Positions 49,501 to 60,495 are shown, counted from the first letter of the stretch. The stretch is 64,000 nucleotides of DNA from Opisthorchis felineus (GCA_004794785.1 SJOL01004338.1:1767871-1831870); one strand, 5' to 3'. Numbers and translations are program-made. The notes: generated from the sequence alone by a model not told the origin.

Positions 49501-51314
49501 AAAGAGGTGTATCACTACACCCCCTCTCCAAAAAACCCCTCTGGAAAGTTAATCGGAGAGAGACCAAGCCTGGCAACAGCCCCGTTAGCATACAGAAAAA
49601 AATAACAGGTAATGCAACGAGCGCAGTTAGTAAGCAGATATCGTCCTTGGGATATTAGGCTACCAAGTGAGGATCCAATGATACATAAGCGGATGCCCTG
49701 GAATAGGGCAGTGCGGCAGTGCAATTGAGTGGCGTTATCAACGCACCAGCGGTCCAAATCAATGGGGTAATGCAGTCACATAGGTCCTGTCACGATCTAC
49801 CTTGTGTAGACATGTTTCGTAGTCAAATCTCCCTCACAAAAACGGACTCAGCACTTACGATGGGTGCTAAGCCACTGAGTTTCCATGTGGTCTATGGCGC
49901 CAGGCAGTGGAACAGAACCTGGACAACTCTGTGCTCAGACCTTGCTACGGATTGTTCTTTATTGGTAGCTGCTACTCGGAATATTCTCCGAGCCGGCTTA
50001 TTACTCATAGAAGAAAGTTTCCAGGCAAGTACAAAATCAGCACTGACCGCTAAAGGCATCGCTGCATGGAATAAACGATTGCTGTCAAAGGGTTGTTTTA
50101 TGATAATAACTCCAGTCCCCTAGCGTTGAGTGGGCTCGGTCGACTTACGGGAAATCAAGAGCTGGCTTTAAAAAATTCATCATAGCAAGTAGTGAAGTTT
50201 CAGAATTTACTAACAGTTGCCTGAATGGTGTTTACATGACACATACTGGCAGTGAAGTGCGTACTGGAGCGTCCCTATCATTGTGGTAATCAATCAAAAC
50301 AGCGATGGGTAGTATAGAATCGGGCATTCCAAAAACCATGGCCTACACGGCGTCTGTAGGTCATCTACGGATATTTTTGTCCATTTGCATAGCTCATGTA
50401 ACAGGTGCGAACCAAGTGCACGTGCGCCTGGAATGCATTACAAATGTAGCGCAATGCTGCGTTTCGACGAAGTTGCAACAAGCAGCGCATATGGATGAAG
50501 GTTACACGAGTAGTAGAGAAATCCAAGTTTCTGGGTTATGATTGGAGTTTCTTACACTACCCCTTCAATATCGGAGCACATGATGACAATGTGTTCCAGC
50601 CGATTACTGTTTTGCCACTACACAGCGACGAACGAAGAAGCGAACAACGCTTTGCTTTCCCGTAAAGCGCTTTCTGTCATCGACTTGTTAACTGTTAGGA
50701 ACAGCTGTGATTCTCTTGAATTAGGTACCTGCTATGGTGATGGGAGAGCGAAAGGATTTAAAAGTCGTTCAGCTCTGACACGCTTTCTGTGCCTAGCTGT
50801 CATGTCACGCGAAAGAAGCACAGGGGCTGAGATAGTGCCAGGCTGGCAAAGTCTAGACAGGGGCGGTCGAGATGAGGGGGTTGGGTGCAAACCTATAACG
50901 GCAATGAGGCACCGAGATCCGTGGGTAAAAACCCGTCAGCTATGGCTACGTTATCAATGCTACCGAAATGGAATTCCCACTGCTTGAAACAACTGAAAAA
51001 ATAAGTGGCTTAAGATCCCTGCTACTGCTGTCGCTACTGAAATGAGGAAGCTTACGCAGAACCACGGTTCCGTGGTGCAACTGCAAGTGAGTGCTAGGGT
51101 GTATTGCCAACCTCTTCCCATTTGCAGGATATGCCACCTCCTTTGAAGCTTTTAGCCCAATCCGAAAAGGATCCGTTAACGCGCAGCCGGGTGTCTCAGG
51201 CTTTACGCCCATACACATACCACACTAATTGAAGCTGTTTTTGTAGCTGTCAAATACAAAACAGCCGACCAAGGCCACTGAGCAGTGAGTAAAAACAAAC
51301 CCGACTTACATGCA
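46542..51314. other. Non-coding, nothing firm
   Basis: Chance frames of up to 149 codons (49719-50123, 50538-50987). The region directly 3' of the 710-codon gene (51180-51314) shows no clear AATAAA on the minus strand. Confidence 0.45.
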
Positions 51315-53447
51315 TTATTTCACATTAAAATTCTTCCACTCGTCCAGCCAAATTGTCGTGGGCTTGGTGACCAGCCGGAAGCGTCGGCTCAACTGGATCT
51401 GAGCCAATTTGGCCTGTTTCCGCGAGATTCCACGAACGTATGCACGCTCGATACTCTCGTTAATCGACTTCAGGAGTAGGCGATCACGAGAGAACATGTT
51501 TTTATGCCAGTACTTCAATGCGTAGTAGAGCAGACGTGGCCATAAGTGGTTCAGTAATGTGTTTGGTGAAGATGGACTTACATCCATTACAGCGTGCAGG
51601 ATACTGTACATCGGACAACCCTCGATCATCAGTGCAAGTAAACAGAAGAAATGCAAAAAGCTTGAACTAGACACTTCGATGGCTTGAAGCACGGTTACTG
51701 CAACGTCATACCCTATGTCAATCATTGGATGGTATCGTATGGCATCAACCAGGTTACGTTCAGTGAACAAATAAGCTAGGATATAGCAAGCCTCTTCTCG
51801 GACTGTGCGTTCACGACTGAAGAGACAATTCAATAAAACTTCCAGCCAATCACTGATTCGATTCATAAGCACAGGGATATATTGGGGAAATGAGGCGCAA
51901 GTGGCTAGCAAAATGCACAATTCAGTGCGCGATTTGGAGGTTGCGACAGAGCTGTGAGCTCGGATTGTTTTTGTCACGCAACGAAGACGCATGTCCATTT
52001 CAGTCTGGCTGTATTTTCCAAAGGACATATTAGGTTGCATCTGAACGATCCAGTTGTTGAACAGGGATGTCGTAAAAATTTTCGCCTCAATCCACAGGTT
52101 CTCTAAATCACCAATGGCCGTGTCTGCTTCCGCCTGCCTGACTGGGCAATACTGCGTTTGCCTCGCTATGGCTTCTAGTTCTCCTGTTCCCTTCTCTGGA
52201 GTTCCGGTGTGTTTATGTAACGCGCCCATTCGAACTAGATGTCGTAGAGATTTCGGTAATGCATCGATCCTGGAACTTTTTAGGAGATCCTTTAGGACCG
52301 AATCTTTTAGGATTGTTATGGTGTACAACTGTCTAAGATCCTTAGCAGTTTCCGGGTGTATCGGAAGCTGGAGGTCATGGTCTTTAATCTTCGCCTCCAA
52401 AATATCTGGACCCCGGTACATATCATCCAAATCTATCACTGAGGGGACTAGAAACTCTGGAAAATGTGGACACTTATTTCGACTTCTTAAATGCTTCAGT
52501 GAGGTGGTTGTTGGATGCCCGTGTCTATGATACTTTTTAGTATTAAATTCTTCTTTTTGTGCAGCCTGCAGGTTGAGCAGCACGTTATCAGGCATACTGG
52601 TTTCTCCACTTTGCATTCGAAGCAAATGTAACGATTTGAGGGCGGCCAAGGCACGATGGACTATCGGGCCTTCAGGCTGTATGGGAAAGTCCCGTCGAAT
52701 CTTTGAGATCGACTGACCAAAAATTGATCGGTAAATACTAGTCTTTGGAGAATCCTCCAATGCACTATTGGAACCATCACGGATGAAAACTTTCGGATGT
52801 TTTTCCATAGGGAATTGAATAGACTCGTCAGTTGTCGCTCTGTGGTCGAGAATTAGTGCGTCTGTATTTTCTATTCCCTCCGCGTCGAAGCTTACTCTAT
52901 GCGGCATACCTGTGCTAAACATCAAGAACTGCTCAAAATGCTGTGATCGTATTAGTGGCGGGAAGTGCAATGTCCCGGTTGGAATCGTTTTTAAAAAGCG
53001 CGCTTGTCTGCGGTTTCGAACACTTGAACTAAATGCCGTCCGACCTCCCAATGTACTTCGTGAGACTACGGACGCTGCTCTAAATCGACGGTCGGGAAAA
53101 CTGCTCAGTGCAGGGAGAATAGTTTCATATTCACTGACTGTTTTGTCCATATCCCGGATAATCCTGCGTTCAGGGGCCATTAGTCCGAAGTGTTCGGGTC
53201 GTGCTATTGGCCATGCGTCGTCCTCCGATAGCCTAACCGGATTTTGAATGAACGCTTTCCACAAAATCCGGGGTTTTGATGTTTCATCATCATCAACAGA
53301 ACTGTCCTCGGCTGACTCACCTGATTCGCTTGAATTTCGTTCTAAAGCCGTTTGCACGACCGATATATTTGGATCTTTAGTCCATCTTGAGTGGCCACTC
53401 GTCATGTTGCGGTTATCACATTCAGCCAAACTGATGGTACAACTCAT
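51315..53447 (-). CDS. Uncharacterised single-exon protein with armadillo/HEAT-like region
   Basis: An uninterrupted 710-codon frame, far longer than chance allows here. It starts at ATG 53447 (in-frame TAG seven codons upstream, so no longer N-terminus without splicing) and ends TAA at 51315. Residues 1-60 are polar with a Ser/Asp/Glu-rich patch at 38-57. The middle is mostly polar and probably partly disordered. Residues about 508-625 are paired amphipathic helices (RTELCILLATC, DWLEVLLNCLFSRERTVREE, ACYILAYLFTERNLVDAIRY) as in armadillo/HEAT repeats, which bind other proteins. The last 85 residues are basic. No signal peptide or membrane span. The lack of introns suggests a retroposed or testis-type gene. 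Specific family not recognised; cytoplasmic scaffold role is inference. Confidence 0.85.
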   Translation of the reverse strand: MSCTISLAECDNRNMTSGHSRWTKDPNISVVQTALERNSSESGESAEDSSVDDDETSKPRILWKAFIQNPVRLSEDDAWPIARPEHFGLMAPERRIIRDMDKTVSEYETILPALSSFPDRRFRAASVVSRSTLGGRTAFSSSVRNRRQARFLKTIPTGTLHFPPLIRSQHFEQFLMFSTGMPHRVSFDAEGIENTDALILDHRATTDESIQFPMEKHPKVFIRDGSNSALEDSPKTSIYRSIFGQSISKIRRDFPIQPEGPIVHRALAALKSLHLLRMQSGETSMPDNVLLNLQAAQKEEFNTKKYHRHGHPTTTSLKHLRSRNKCPHFPEFLVPSVIDLDDMYRGPDILEAKIKDHDLQLPIHPETAKDLRQLYTITILKDSVLKDLLKSSRIDALPKSLRHLVRMGALHKHTGTPEKGTGELEAIARQTQYCPVRQAEADTAIGDLENLWIEAKIFTTSLFNNWIVQMQPNMSFGKYSQTEMDMRLRCVTKTIRAHSSVATSKSRTELCILLATCASFPQYIPVLMNRISDWLEVLLNCLFSRERTVREEACYILAYLFTERNLVDAIRYHPMIDIGYDVAVTVLQAIEVSSSSFLHFFCLLALMIEGCPMYSILHAVMDVSPSSPNTLLNHLWPRLLYYALKYWHKNMFSRDRLLLKSINESIERAYVRGISRKQAKLAQIQLSRRFRLVTKPTTIWLDEWKNFNVK

Positions 53448-53862
53448 AATGTGGTTGGATGGTAGCTACTGCATGTCACATCGTTTGCAAATATTATCCA
53501 TTTTCCAGAGGCGGGTTTGATCGATTAATGTTTTGAACCCAATGACCTTGATGTATATGATTATTCGGTTATTATTTGGTGAACCATTGAAAGTATGCTG
53601 AAGAGAGAGGGGAGGAAAGAAAACACCGAAATGATGAGTTCGGGTGTATCCATGCCTGCGAAGAGCGAAATCCGGAACAAATGACTTGGCTAGCTAATTA
53701 AATAACCAGCTAAATAGCTAAGTAGACAACTAAAAAACCACCCGTCTTACACATAGACTAACTGACTAACTAAAAAGAGAGCAACAATTAAATAATGCAC
53801 TCACAAATTAGATCATTCCTTCACCCACTCGTTTATTTATTACTTTATTTACGTAATTTCAC

Positions 53863-53983
53863 ACTCACTCACTCACTCACTCACTCACTCACTCACTCAC
53901 TCACTCACTCACTCACTCACTCACTCACTCACTCACTCACTCACTCACTCACTCACTCACTCACTCACTCACTCACTCACTCA
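53863..53983. repeat. (ACTC)n tetranucleotide array
   Basis: About 30 perfect ACTC units, trailing into degenerate ATTC/ACAC units to about 54045. The 90-codon frame through it (His-Ser-Leu-Thr repeats) is a by-product. It lies about 0.4 kb upstream of the 710-codon gene. Confidence 0.97.
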
Positions 53984-55399
53984 TTCACTCACACACTCCT
54001 TCATTCATCCATCTGTGCATTCACTTACTCATTCGTTCATTCGTCCGCTAATTGTCCAGTCATGTAATTAGATGATTCATTCATCTTTACACCCCATGTT
54101 ACAAACCTGGAAGTGTTCGCGGCCGTCCAACATAAAATATATTGACATTCATTTGAAGCTAGTGATAAACAAATTTTTGATCATCGGCACTTCTCACGTT
54201 TTCTTTCATCGAATTCATCATTATGAGGCATTTGCTATGTAATGAGGTGTGGCCATTCACACTAAACACGATCCAGCGGAGTATTCCTCTGTTGCACACA
54301 TACTTGGTATTATGGCACCCTCACTTTTTTAGTTGGGAGCTCACGCACCTGATGCACCTACTGTATGCACATAAAGTCATCAGTGTATTAAATTTATGTT
54401 ATATCAAACAATTCGGGTTTCTTTTCGCATGTGTTCTCGCGCACTAGATGTGACAGCCCTGTTTGCGTCACTGATTGTTACGTCGAATTTCGTCTGCCAG
54501 CGCCACATTGGCCCCGACGTTGCTTTGGTCAAAGTTGGCAATCGGGCGTTGACATAACACAGAACAACATCGTCCGGTTACTCCCTTAGCCACTCCTCTG
54601 AGGACTTTTTCGTTGACCCACGTCAGGCGAACGGATGGCTGCAGCCACTTGCCCATCTTCCTCCAGTTCTTATTAGAGCTCAACACCGGATAGATCACTA
54701 ATTAACTTTTTATCTCGACAATAATGGTGACTACCACGGTGATGATACTGCAGTGGTAATGATGACGATAGAACTAACAACTGCATTTTCCTCGACGAGT
54801 TTTATAGGCTACTCTGGCTGTTAGGTGCTGCGCAGAAAAGACAAATGAACAGTGTAATTTCAGGGTTGATATCTTGGAGGCGATATGAAAGCGGTTTCTC
54901 CGTAAAATGGGGTTAGAGAAAGGATTTACAGTTACGATGAATCTTGAAAGTGGTGGCATAGATTGTTGCCCCAAGTAAGGGTCCGTCACAGTGAAATAGT
55001 GAGCAAAGGAGTTAGGTCCTCTTTAGTTCTACTGTTTGCAATTCAGCCAATCCAACAATGTTGTGATTGAATACTTCATTTTACTTGTTGGACGAATTGT
55101 AGCTTAGGGATATGGGTGTGCGTATAAAGTATGCTCACATTAGGTCTTCGAAATATTCGTTGAGTGCAACCTAAGAGCACTCCGATCGCCACTGATTTTC
55201 TACTTTCAAGAAGGAGCTTGGTGTTTCATTGGGCTGCAGTGCACCAGTAATGTTTATGCGTTATGATGTAGCGTATGATGTGAGAGGTTTCGGAACGCTT
55301 AGTTTAAGGACAGTGAAGTGAATTCGCTTTAATTGCTTAAAAACAACCAACTATGTATGTCCTGCATAACACGGTTAATCTGATCGATGTACATATAAT
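53984..55399. other. Non-coding, nothing recognised
   Basis: Upstream flank of the 710-codon gene. Short frames only; a degenerate GGTGATGAT-type stretch lies near 54720-54775. Confidence 0.5.
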
Positions 55400-55447
55400 A
55401 TATCGTTTCAGAGAGGTTTGGTAAACAATCGGTGGATTTATTGCTGG

Positions 55448-55485
55448 GCAACGTTTCGCTTTTGACACAAAAGCTTCGTCAGGCA
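55448..55485 (-). ncRNA. Hammerhead-ribozyme-like motif of a PLE terminal repeat
   Basis: On the minus strand the core is CTGACGA (55482-55476). An unpaired A follows, then stem II GCTTTT/AAAAGC, a perfect 6 bp closed by loop GTGTC. GAAAC (55457-55453), palindromic ACGT, and U as the cleavage nucleotide before GCC complete it. Stem I is just 2 bp (GC/GC). Every invariant core base is present. The one-base insertion before stem II and very short stems I and III are deviations from the textbook fold. PLE hammerheads are known to be minimal and to work better as dimers. Activity is possible, not shown. Confidence 0.68.
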
Positions 55486-55827
55486 GGTTGATTGGGTTTT
55501 AAGGCAGTCAGGGAACCAATCCGTGAGATTTCTTATGACTAGCCGACTTGAGCAGTGCTGGGAGTCGGTCTGTTTGTTGGTTAGTGAGATGATTAACATT
55601 TACGATAGATTGGTTAGGGGGAGTTGTCTTCACGTTGAAACCGGATTTTGCGGCCTTGCTTTTTCTGTCTAGGACACCTTAATGTAATATTCCTCTTGGG
55701 GTCGTTCACAGATTTAGTTCGCCTCTGTCCGTCGGGGGGTGCCGGGACAAATGGTTTGGGGTTGGGGGTTGGGATTTTGTACTTTTAGATCCAGATCATT
55801 TTGCTGATAACTGCACACCACCTCGTG

Positions 55828-56003
55828 TTATCTTGGCTGATCTAAAACCGCTTTCCACACGCTTTCCAGTTCCACGCCCTCTGTTCTGTTCACGCTGGAA
55901 TGCTTGGCGATTTCCACCGCCTCAGCCGCCGTCTCAGAAAGTCCACATTTCCCAAATCTATCCTGTGCCCAGTGTCTAGTGCATGCCCTGCCGCTGCCGA
56001 ATC
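55828..56003 (-). pseudogene. PLE GIY-YIG endonuclease, C-terminal fragment with frameshift
   Basis: The first frame reads DSAAAGHALDTGHRIDLGN, then VDFL. After a frameshift near 55940 a second frame reads SETAAEAVEIAKHSSVNRTE, then GVELESVWKAVLDQPR and TAA at 55828. The A-x-H-x-x-D-T-G-H-R-I-D block and the E-A-x-E-I-x-K-H ... V-N-R-x-E-G-V-E-L block are the conserved end of the PLE endonuclease that nicks target DNA. The catalytic GIY and YIG motifs upstream are missing. Clearly a dead copy. Confidence 0.75.
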
Positions 56004-58256
56004 TTTGATATTCATCTACAAATCACTGTTCTAATAGCACAATAGAAAAGAGTAAGCCATCTGCTAGCTATTGCAGGGTAGTCAATTTATCAGATAGACC
56101 TCTTAGGTTTGGTGCACTGGAACTTCTCAACTTAGGAAATCAGAAAATGATTAATAATGAATGACTGCTTCATCCAGACATGTGAATACTCATTGTTGCC
56201 ACCCGCTGTCGTGACTAGAACAGAGATGCGATGATAGAACAAGACAAACTGGTGGCTCGCGCCCCCCACATTATCTCGTAAAGTTGCTCAACCAGCATTA
56301 CCGTGATCCCGATCTTCATCCGACTGAGACCCTGCTAAGTGTACTAGCGCAATGGATGTAAAAAATGTAAACTTATGTAACTTTAAGACGAATTTGATGA
56401 TTCTTCTGAAACAAAAATAAAAAATGGTTGGAATGCCGTCCATACACTAGTTCTAACTATAGTTAAATGATTTAGGGAGGTTTTGAGATTAAATGGCCAT
56501 CATATATGGCCAAAATCTCTCTGGACAAGACGGTACTAAGGAGTTGTCCTAAAATTTCGTCGTACCGGTTCTTCACTTTGGTGCTTTTGCGACGGCTGAT
56601 CGATAAATCAACATGAAGACTTCTAAATAGACATGTATTTTATCCACGAAATGTCCTTGTTTGTAGGAGCAATTGGTGCGCGGAATTTATCCCCCGAAGA
56701 CGAAATTCAGAAAGAGAATAGAGAACCGCACACTTAGGGTCCTAAGGATATGGGGCAGCACGATTTGATGTAAACCTCTGCCTACTGTAGCAATCCTGGG
56801 ACAGATTTGTGACTTAAACCGCCTATACAGCAAAAGTTAGGCACATCAGTGCTAGAAAAATTCCGGGTATTAAGAGCAGGGTTGTCAACAGTGAATGAGT
56901 AGAACAAGAGGACTCAACTAAACCTGATAAGGTTTGGGAAGCCAGAAGACTAGAAAACATGGATAAGAGTCATCAGGCTACAACCAAGGTCAGTAAAATT
57001 TTATGAAATTGAATGTGGATATTATGAAGAAGATGGTTCCGGTGTTCTAGTATTGATAGAGCATTCAAAGCCACACAGAGTTAATGCGATGCCGTGTCTG
57101 ATGCAAAGCTAATATATGGAACATGTGCTCTGCAGGAGCACACTGCTAGCAATTTCCAAAGTGCTTGACGTACCTCGTCTGCCAGATGCAAAGTAGCATA
57201 ACCCTACCAGTCACAGACCGCATTTTTACTACGCTTCAGTGCAATCAACGCAAGAAGATCCAGCCTCCATAGGAAGGCTAATCTAGATGATCAGTAGTTG
57301 AAACCTTTCATACATCTAACCTATTAAGACCAGAAGGGTCACATAGTGCATCAAAACTCAAATGAGTAACAATCAGGATAGCCAGCGCACTGAGACAGCT
57401 GAAGTCAGGCAAACTTAGGCTATGTGCTGAACGAACGAAACTGCGGAAGCGAAAAAGAAAGAGAGAAAGAAAAATGAAAAAAGGGTGAATGAATGAACGA
57501 ATGAATGCATGAATCATACCAAAGCCGTCGGTTACATCGAATTGGATGCTTTTTCAAGCTATATTACGACAACCCGCCCAATGAGTCTCTTGTTTGGCTA
57601 GAGCAATAGATGAGGGTTATGGTTCGTTGTCTCTTTGGGTGGGGGGGGCAGACCTATTCATGTTGTAAATGAATTTTTCGCTTCATGTGCTTCATGTGCT
57701 TCATGGGCTTTGTGCCACTATCAGGATGCGGACGATGCTGTTGCTCCCTACCCCTGATCCGGGGTGTGATGGAGCCCTCAGCATCTACCTGCATGCCTAT
57801 TTGGTTGGGTTTTTCAGTTCTGTGTGTAGCGAAGACAGGTATCTTACTGTATTGCTTCTGATGCGTCAACCAACCAGAGGATGTTTCATCACGAGAACGA
57901 GGTGGTGTGGTACGTCCAGCGCCGGACTCACTGACCTCATTATATGGGCTGGCAACAATTCATCTCATCAGCTCGATCAAAAATCCATTATATGACGAGG
58001 CAGCCAAAATAATAAACCTCAAATGGCACACTCTCTTTGGAGGGAGGTTTGAACGAAAGAGCGCCCTTCCCGTCCTTAACATCTGCTTGCGCATGTACTC
58101 TACAGATACCGTCCGATACCCTATTTTAAACAAGTATCGAACGGAAGAATAGTCACATGATTGAGGTAAACTAAATATTCCAGTTTGTCGTGCCACTGTT
58201 GGTGGTGCGCTAAAAATTAAAATCTGTCAGATGCAGACCGTCTGGTAGATTTCAAT
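56004..58256. other. Non-coding; short tandem repeats; upstream flank of the 377-codon exon
   Basis: Degenerate GAAA/GAAT-type repeats at 57460-57515, a G8 run near 57642-57649 and three 9-base units CTTCATGTG/CTTCATGGG at 57681-57707. Frames on both strands at 57907-58196 are open but overlapping and unsupported. A possible acceptor AAAATCTGTCAG| ends at 58230, so the next exon may begin there with a short 5' leader. Confidence 0.5.
57681..57707. repeat. Three tandem 9-bp units
   Basis: CTTCATGTG twice and CTTCATGGG once, head to tail. Confidence 0.85.
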
Positions 58257-59387
58257 ATGAACTTCTCCGTTGGAATCGACCCAAGCCCAACGCCGATACC
58301 ACTATCAAATCCAGATGAGGACCGTCCATACTCGATTTCACCAGTGAAAGATGCACGAAATCCGTCAAGATATTCTAAAAAAACACATCACAAACAACAC
58401 TTCAAGGCTGATAAGACAGTATCCCCCATCCAACTTGTAAATGACCATGATGAATCCGGTAACAATTTATCCATGTACTCCAGCGCCTATCTTGCGCGTC
58501 CACAACCTCCGCGGCTCCCACCTCTAACAGTATCCAAACAAGTAACTTTAGTTACTGATGCATACGAGGTCGAAAATGTGACATGTCCAACCGATTACTT
58601 TAAAAGACTACAATCAAAACCTTTTCAAGCGCCACGAAACACGAAGGAAAGTGCAGCTGACGATAAATGTGACACTATAGTAACAACCCCACCATCGGTG
58701 AAATCGATATATTTGAAAAAAACCGCCAAATCCAATTCATGTTCACGCGGCAGAAACAAAGCTAGAAATAATGCTAACAAATCAAACGATAGTGGAAGTC
58801 AGAGTGTTGGCACAACCAAGCAAAGAACGAGCCATGTTTCAAAACCGGCCGATCTGGGCTCTTCGTCGCAACAGACAACCGGAAAGGAGGATACTTCTGT
58901 TCCCGGTGATAAAGGTAGCTCCGAAAACGGAAGAGGTTCGAATCGAGGGGGAGTTCGTGAAGACCTTGAAGAGGTCAGCAGTCGAGACCGATATCTTTCA
59001 GTAATGGAAGATTTGTTTAAAAAGCACAAAGGTCTTTCTTGTCGTAGTAATCGCGCCCCTCAAAATTTCTCTAACGTCAACTCATCAGTCGTACCTGGCA
59101 GACGTATTCAAGCGATCGGAACTATACCAGAGGATCCGATGATGAAGTTCACTGGAAGGCATGCATATCACGCGATGGGTTTCCGAGGTCCTGATAAAAG
59201 CGATTCACTTATTGTCGAACCGGATCACGATTTAATAGGAGAAGTTCAACGCCTACAGCGATGTGAACGAATGCTGAAAGAAAATACTCAACCCGGGTAT
59301 TTGTCAACATGGCGTCCACAGCCGGCACTGCCTAGAAATCTGACCCGCATAATGAGAGAAAGAAGACAGTCGGCGCTAGCGTTTTGC
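58257..59387 (+). CDS. Large exon of an uncharacterised, mostly disordered basic protein
   Basis: A 377-codon frame from ATG 58257 (in-frame TAA 13 codons upstream). At 59387 the frame meets a perfect donor TTTTGC|GTAAGT in phase 0; only three more codons precede a stop, so the stop at 59397 is probably intronic and the protein continues in an unseen exon. Residues 1-130 are Pro/Ser-rich; 135-235 are Ser/Lys/Asn/Thr-rich and likely disordered. The more ordered parts are RYLSVMEDLFKKHKGL (about 245-260) and the last 80 residues (FTGRHAYHAMGFRGPDKSDS ... LIGEVQRLQRCERMLKENTQ ... RNLTRIMRERRQ), which include a helical segment. No domain recognised. It lies divergent to the 710-codon gene, 4.8 kb away. 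Confidence 0.8.
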
Positions 59388-59393
59388 GTAAGT
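59388..59393 (+). other. Splice donor ending the 377-codon exon
   Basis: GTAAGT directly after codon 377 (phase 0). A perfect match to the metazoan consensus at the six intronic positions. Confidence 0.7.
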
Positions 59394-59399
59394 CGATAA

Positions 59400-60384
59400 G
59401 TGTTGCTAACTTTCTGTCTGTGGAATACATTTGTAGCCACGAAGTTCTGGTAGACTGAACACCACCTAGTTGAGCTACCTAGCACATATGACCGACTTAC
59501 CAGAGAGGTCCATTGTCAAAGTAAATAACTAATGACTGTTGAGTTGATTGGATCATACAGGTTTGCTGAAGTTCACCCGCTGGTTTTGTCAAGATTGGAT
59601 CCCTAGAATACTGTGAAAAAAAAGACGAACTGATGCTATTCCATCAACGCTTCGTCACACGTTTTCGCGTGCAGATAGACAGGGCTTTCATGTTCAAGTT
59701 AAGATGACGCTGAAATCTCTCCATTTTTAGGAATCGAAAGTAGTACTGACAGTTTCATTGCAAAATACAATAACTAATGGAAAAAACTACACATCTAATT
59801 AAGCAGCGTGATTCGTATCCGTTGGCTGCAAAGAAATTGTCACGCACTCTGCTGCAAACTCATCCTACCATGAGTGAAATTGTGAATGCAGGTTCCTTCC
59901 AATTCTCAATGGAAAATTAAAAAGTGTGAGGTGCCAATGTCCGATGTCATGCGTTACACTGGACAACACTATCTCACTCTGATGAAGCATAATCGTCGCG
60001 AAACATGAAAATGATAAAGGTAGTGAGGACTACTGATTCCTATTCACAAAAGGATTTCAGTAGTGGGAAATCATAGCATTTACTCATAACATTGAATGGC
60101 TTTGATTTCATTCGTCTAGGAGGATGGTTGTACGAAAATGATTCAGTGCATCGTTTGAGTTAATCGTCTTTGCCGTTCAGATAGGGTATGACCGATGCCT
60201 ATTGATCAGCACACTGGTTGACTGACTTATCGACTCAGACGAGTTTTCTCCTTGAAAAGGAAGCGAAGGTGCACTCTAAAGCTTGTGTTTCTTTTTACGA
60301 GTAACCACCAGAGCATACATCTAGATTCTCCAAATGGTCCGAACCAGCCAAATTCTTAGTTCGATGCTGTCTGAGTTTCTTGAG
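59400..60384. other. Probable intron; possible decayed hammerhead-like motif
   Basis: No frame that could continue the exon was found. At 59979-60004 CTGATGA, an extra A, a 2-bp GC/GC stem and GAAAC are in hammerhead order, but stem II is too weak and stem I does not register, so it may be chance or a decayed PLE end. Confidence 0.45.
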
Positions 60385-60495
60385 GTATACACTGCTGATG
60401 ATATTTAATAAGCATGAAACCGTTGTCTAGTGATTCTCGGCTTTTCAGCACAGATTGACTTCACTGTTGAACTGAAATTCCCATTGGGCGCATCT
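60385..60495 (+). repeat. Dispersed repeat family A, copy with near-complete hammerhead fold
   Basis: The repeat body CTCGGCTTTTCAGCACAGATTG (split at 60436-60457) then ACTTCACT and GAAATTCCC matches 1541-1590 and the arms at 18.0 kb. Upstream, 60390-60432 fits a hammerhead: stem I CACTG/TAGTG (5 bp, one G-U), core CTGATGA (60395-60401), GAA (60416-60418), stem III AC/GT with loop CGTT, and the canonical cleavage triplet GTC (60425-60427). Stem II (60402-60415) is degenerate with only about 2 bp, so activity is doubtful. Confidence 0.5.

Larger units (their letters stand above)
55400..56003 (-). mobile_element. Penelope-like element, 3' remnant
   Basis: The minus strand holds, in order, the end of a GIY-YIG endonuclease (56003-55828), about 330 bases of untranslated or decayed DNA, a hammerhead-like motif (55485-55448), and the tail CAGCAATAAATCCACCGATTG. 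This is the order expected at the 3' end of a PLE with its terminal repeat. The RT is absent, so the copy is 5'-truncated. Confidence 0.75.

Noticed and set aside
49719..50987. Plus frames of 134 and 149 codons
   Set aside because: No domain, no splice support, chance-length.
52054..53520. Plus-strand frames of 90-158 codons
   Set aside because: They are antisense shadows of the 710-codon minus-strand gene.
53795..54067. 90-codon frame of His-Ser-Leu-Thr repeats
   Set aside because: By-product of the ACTC array, which is open in every frame.
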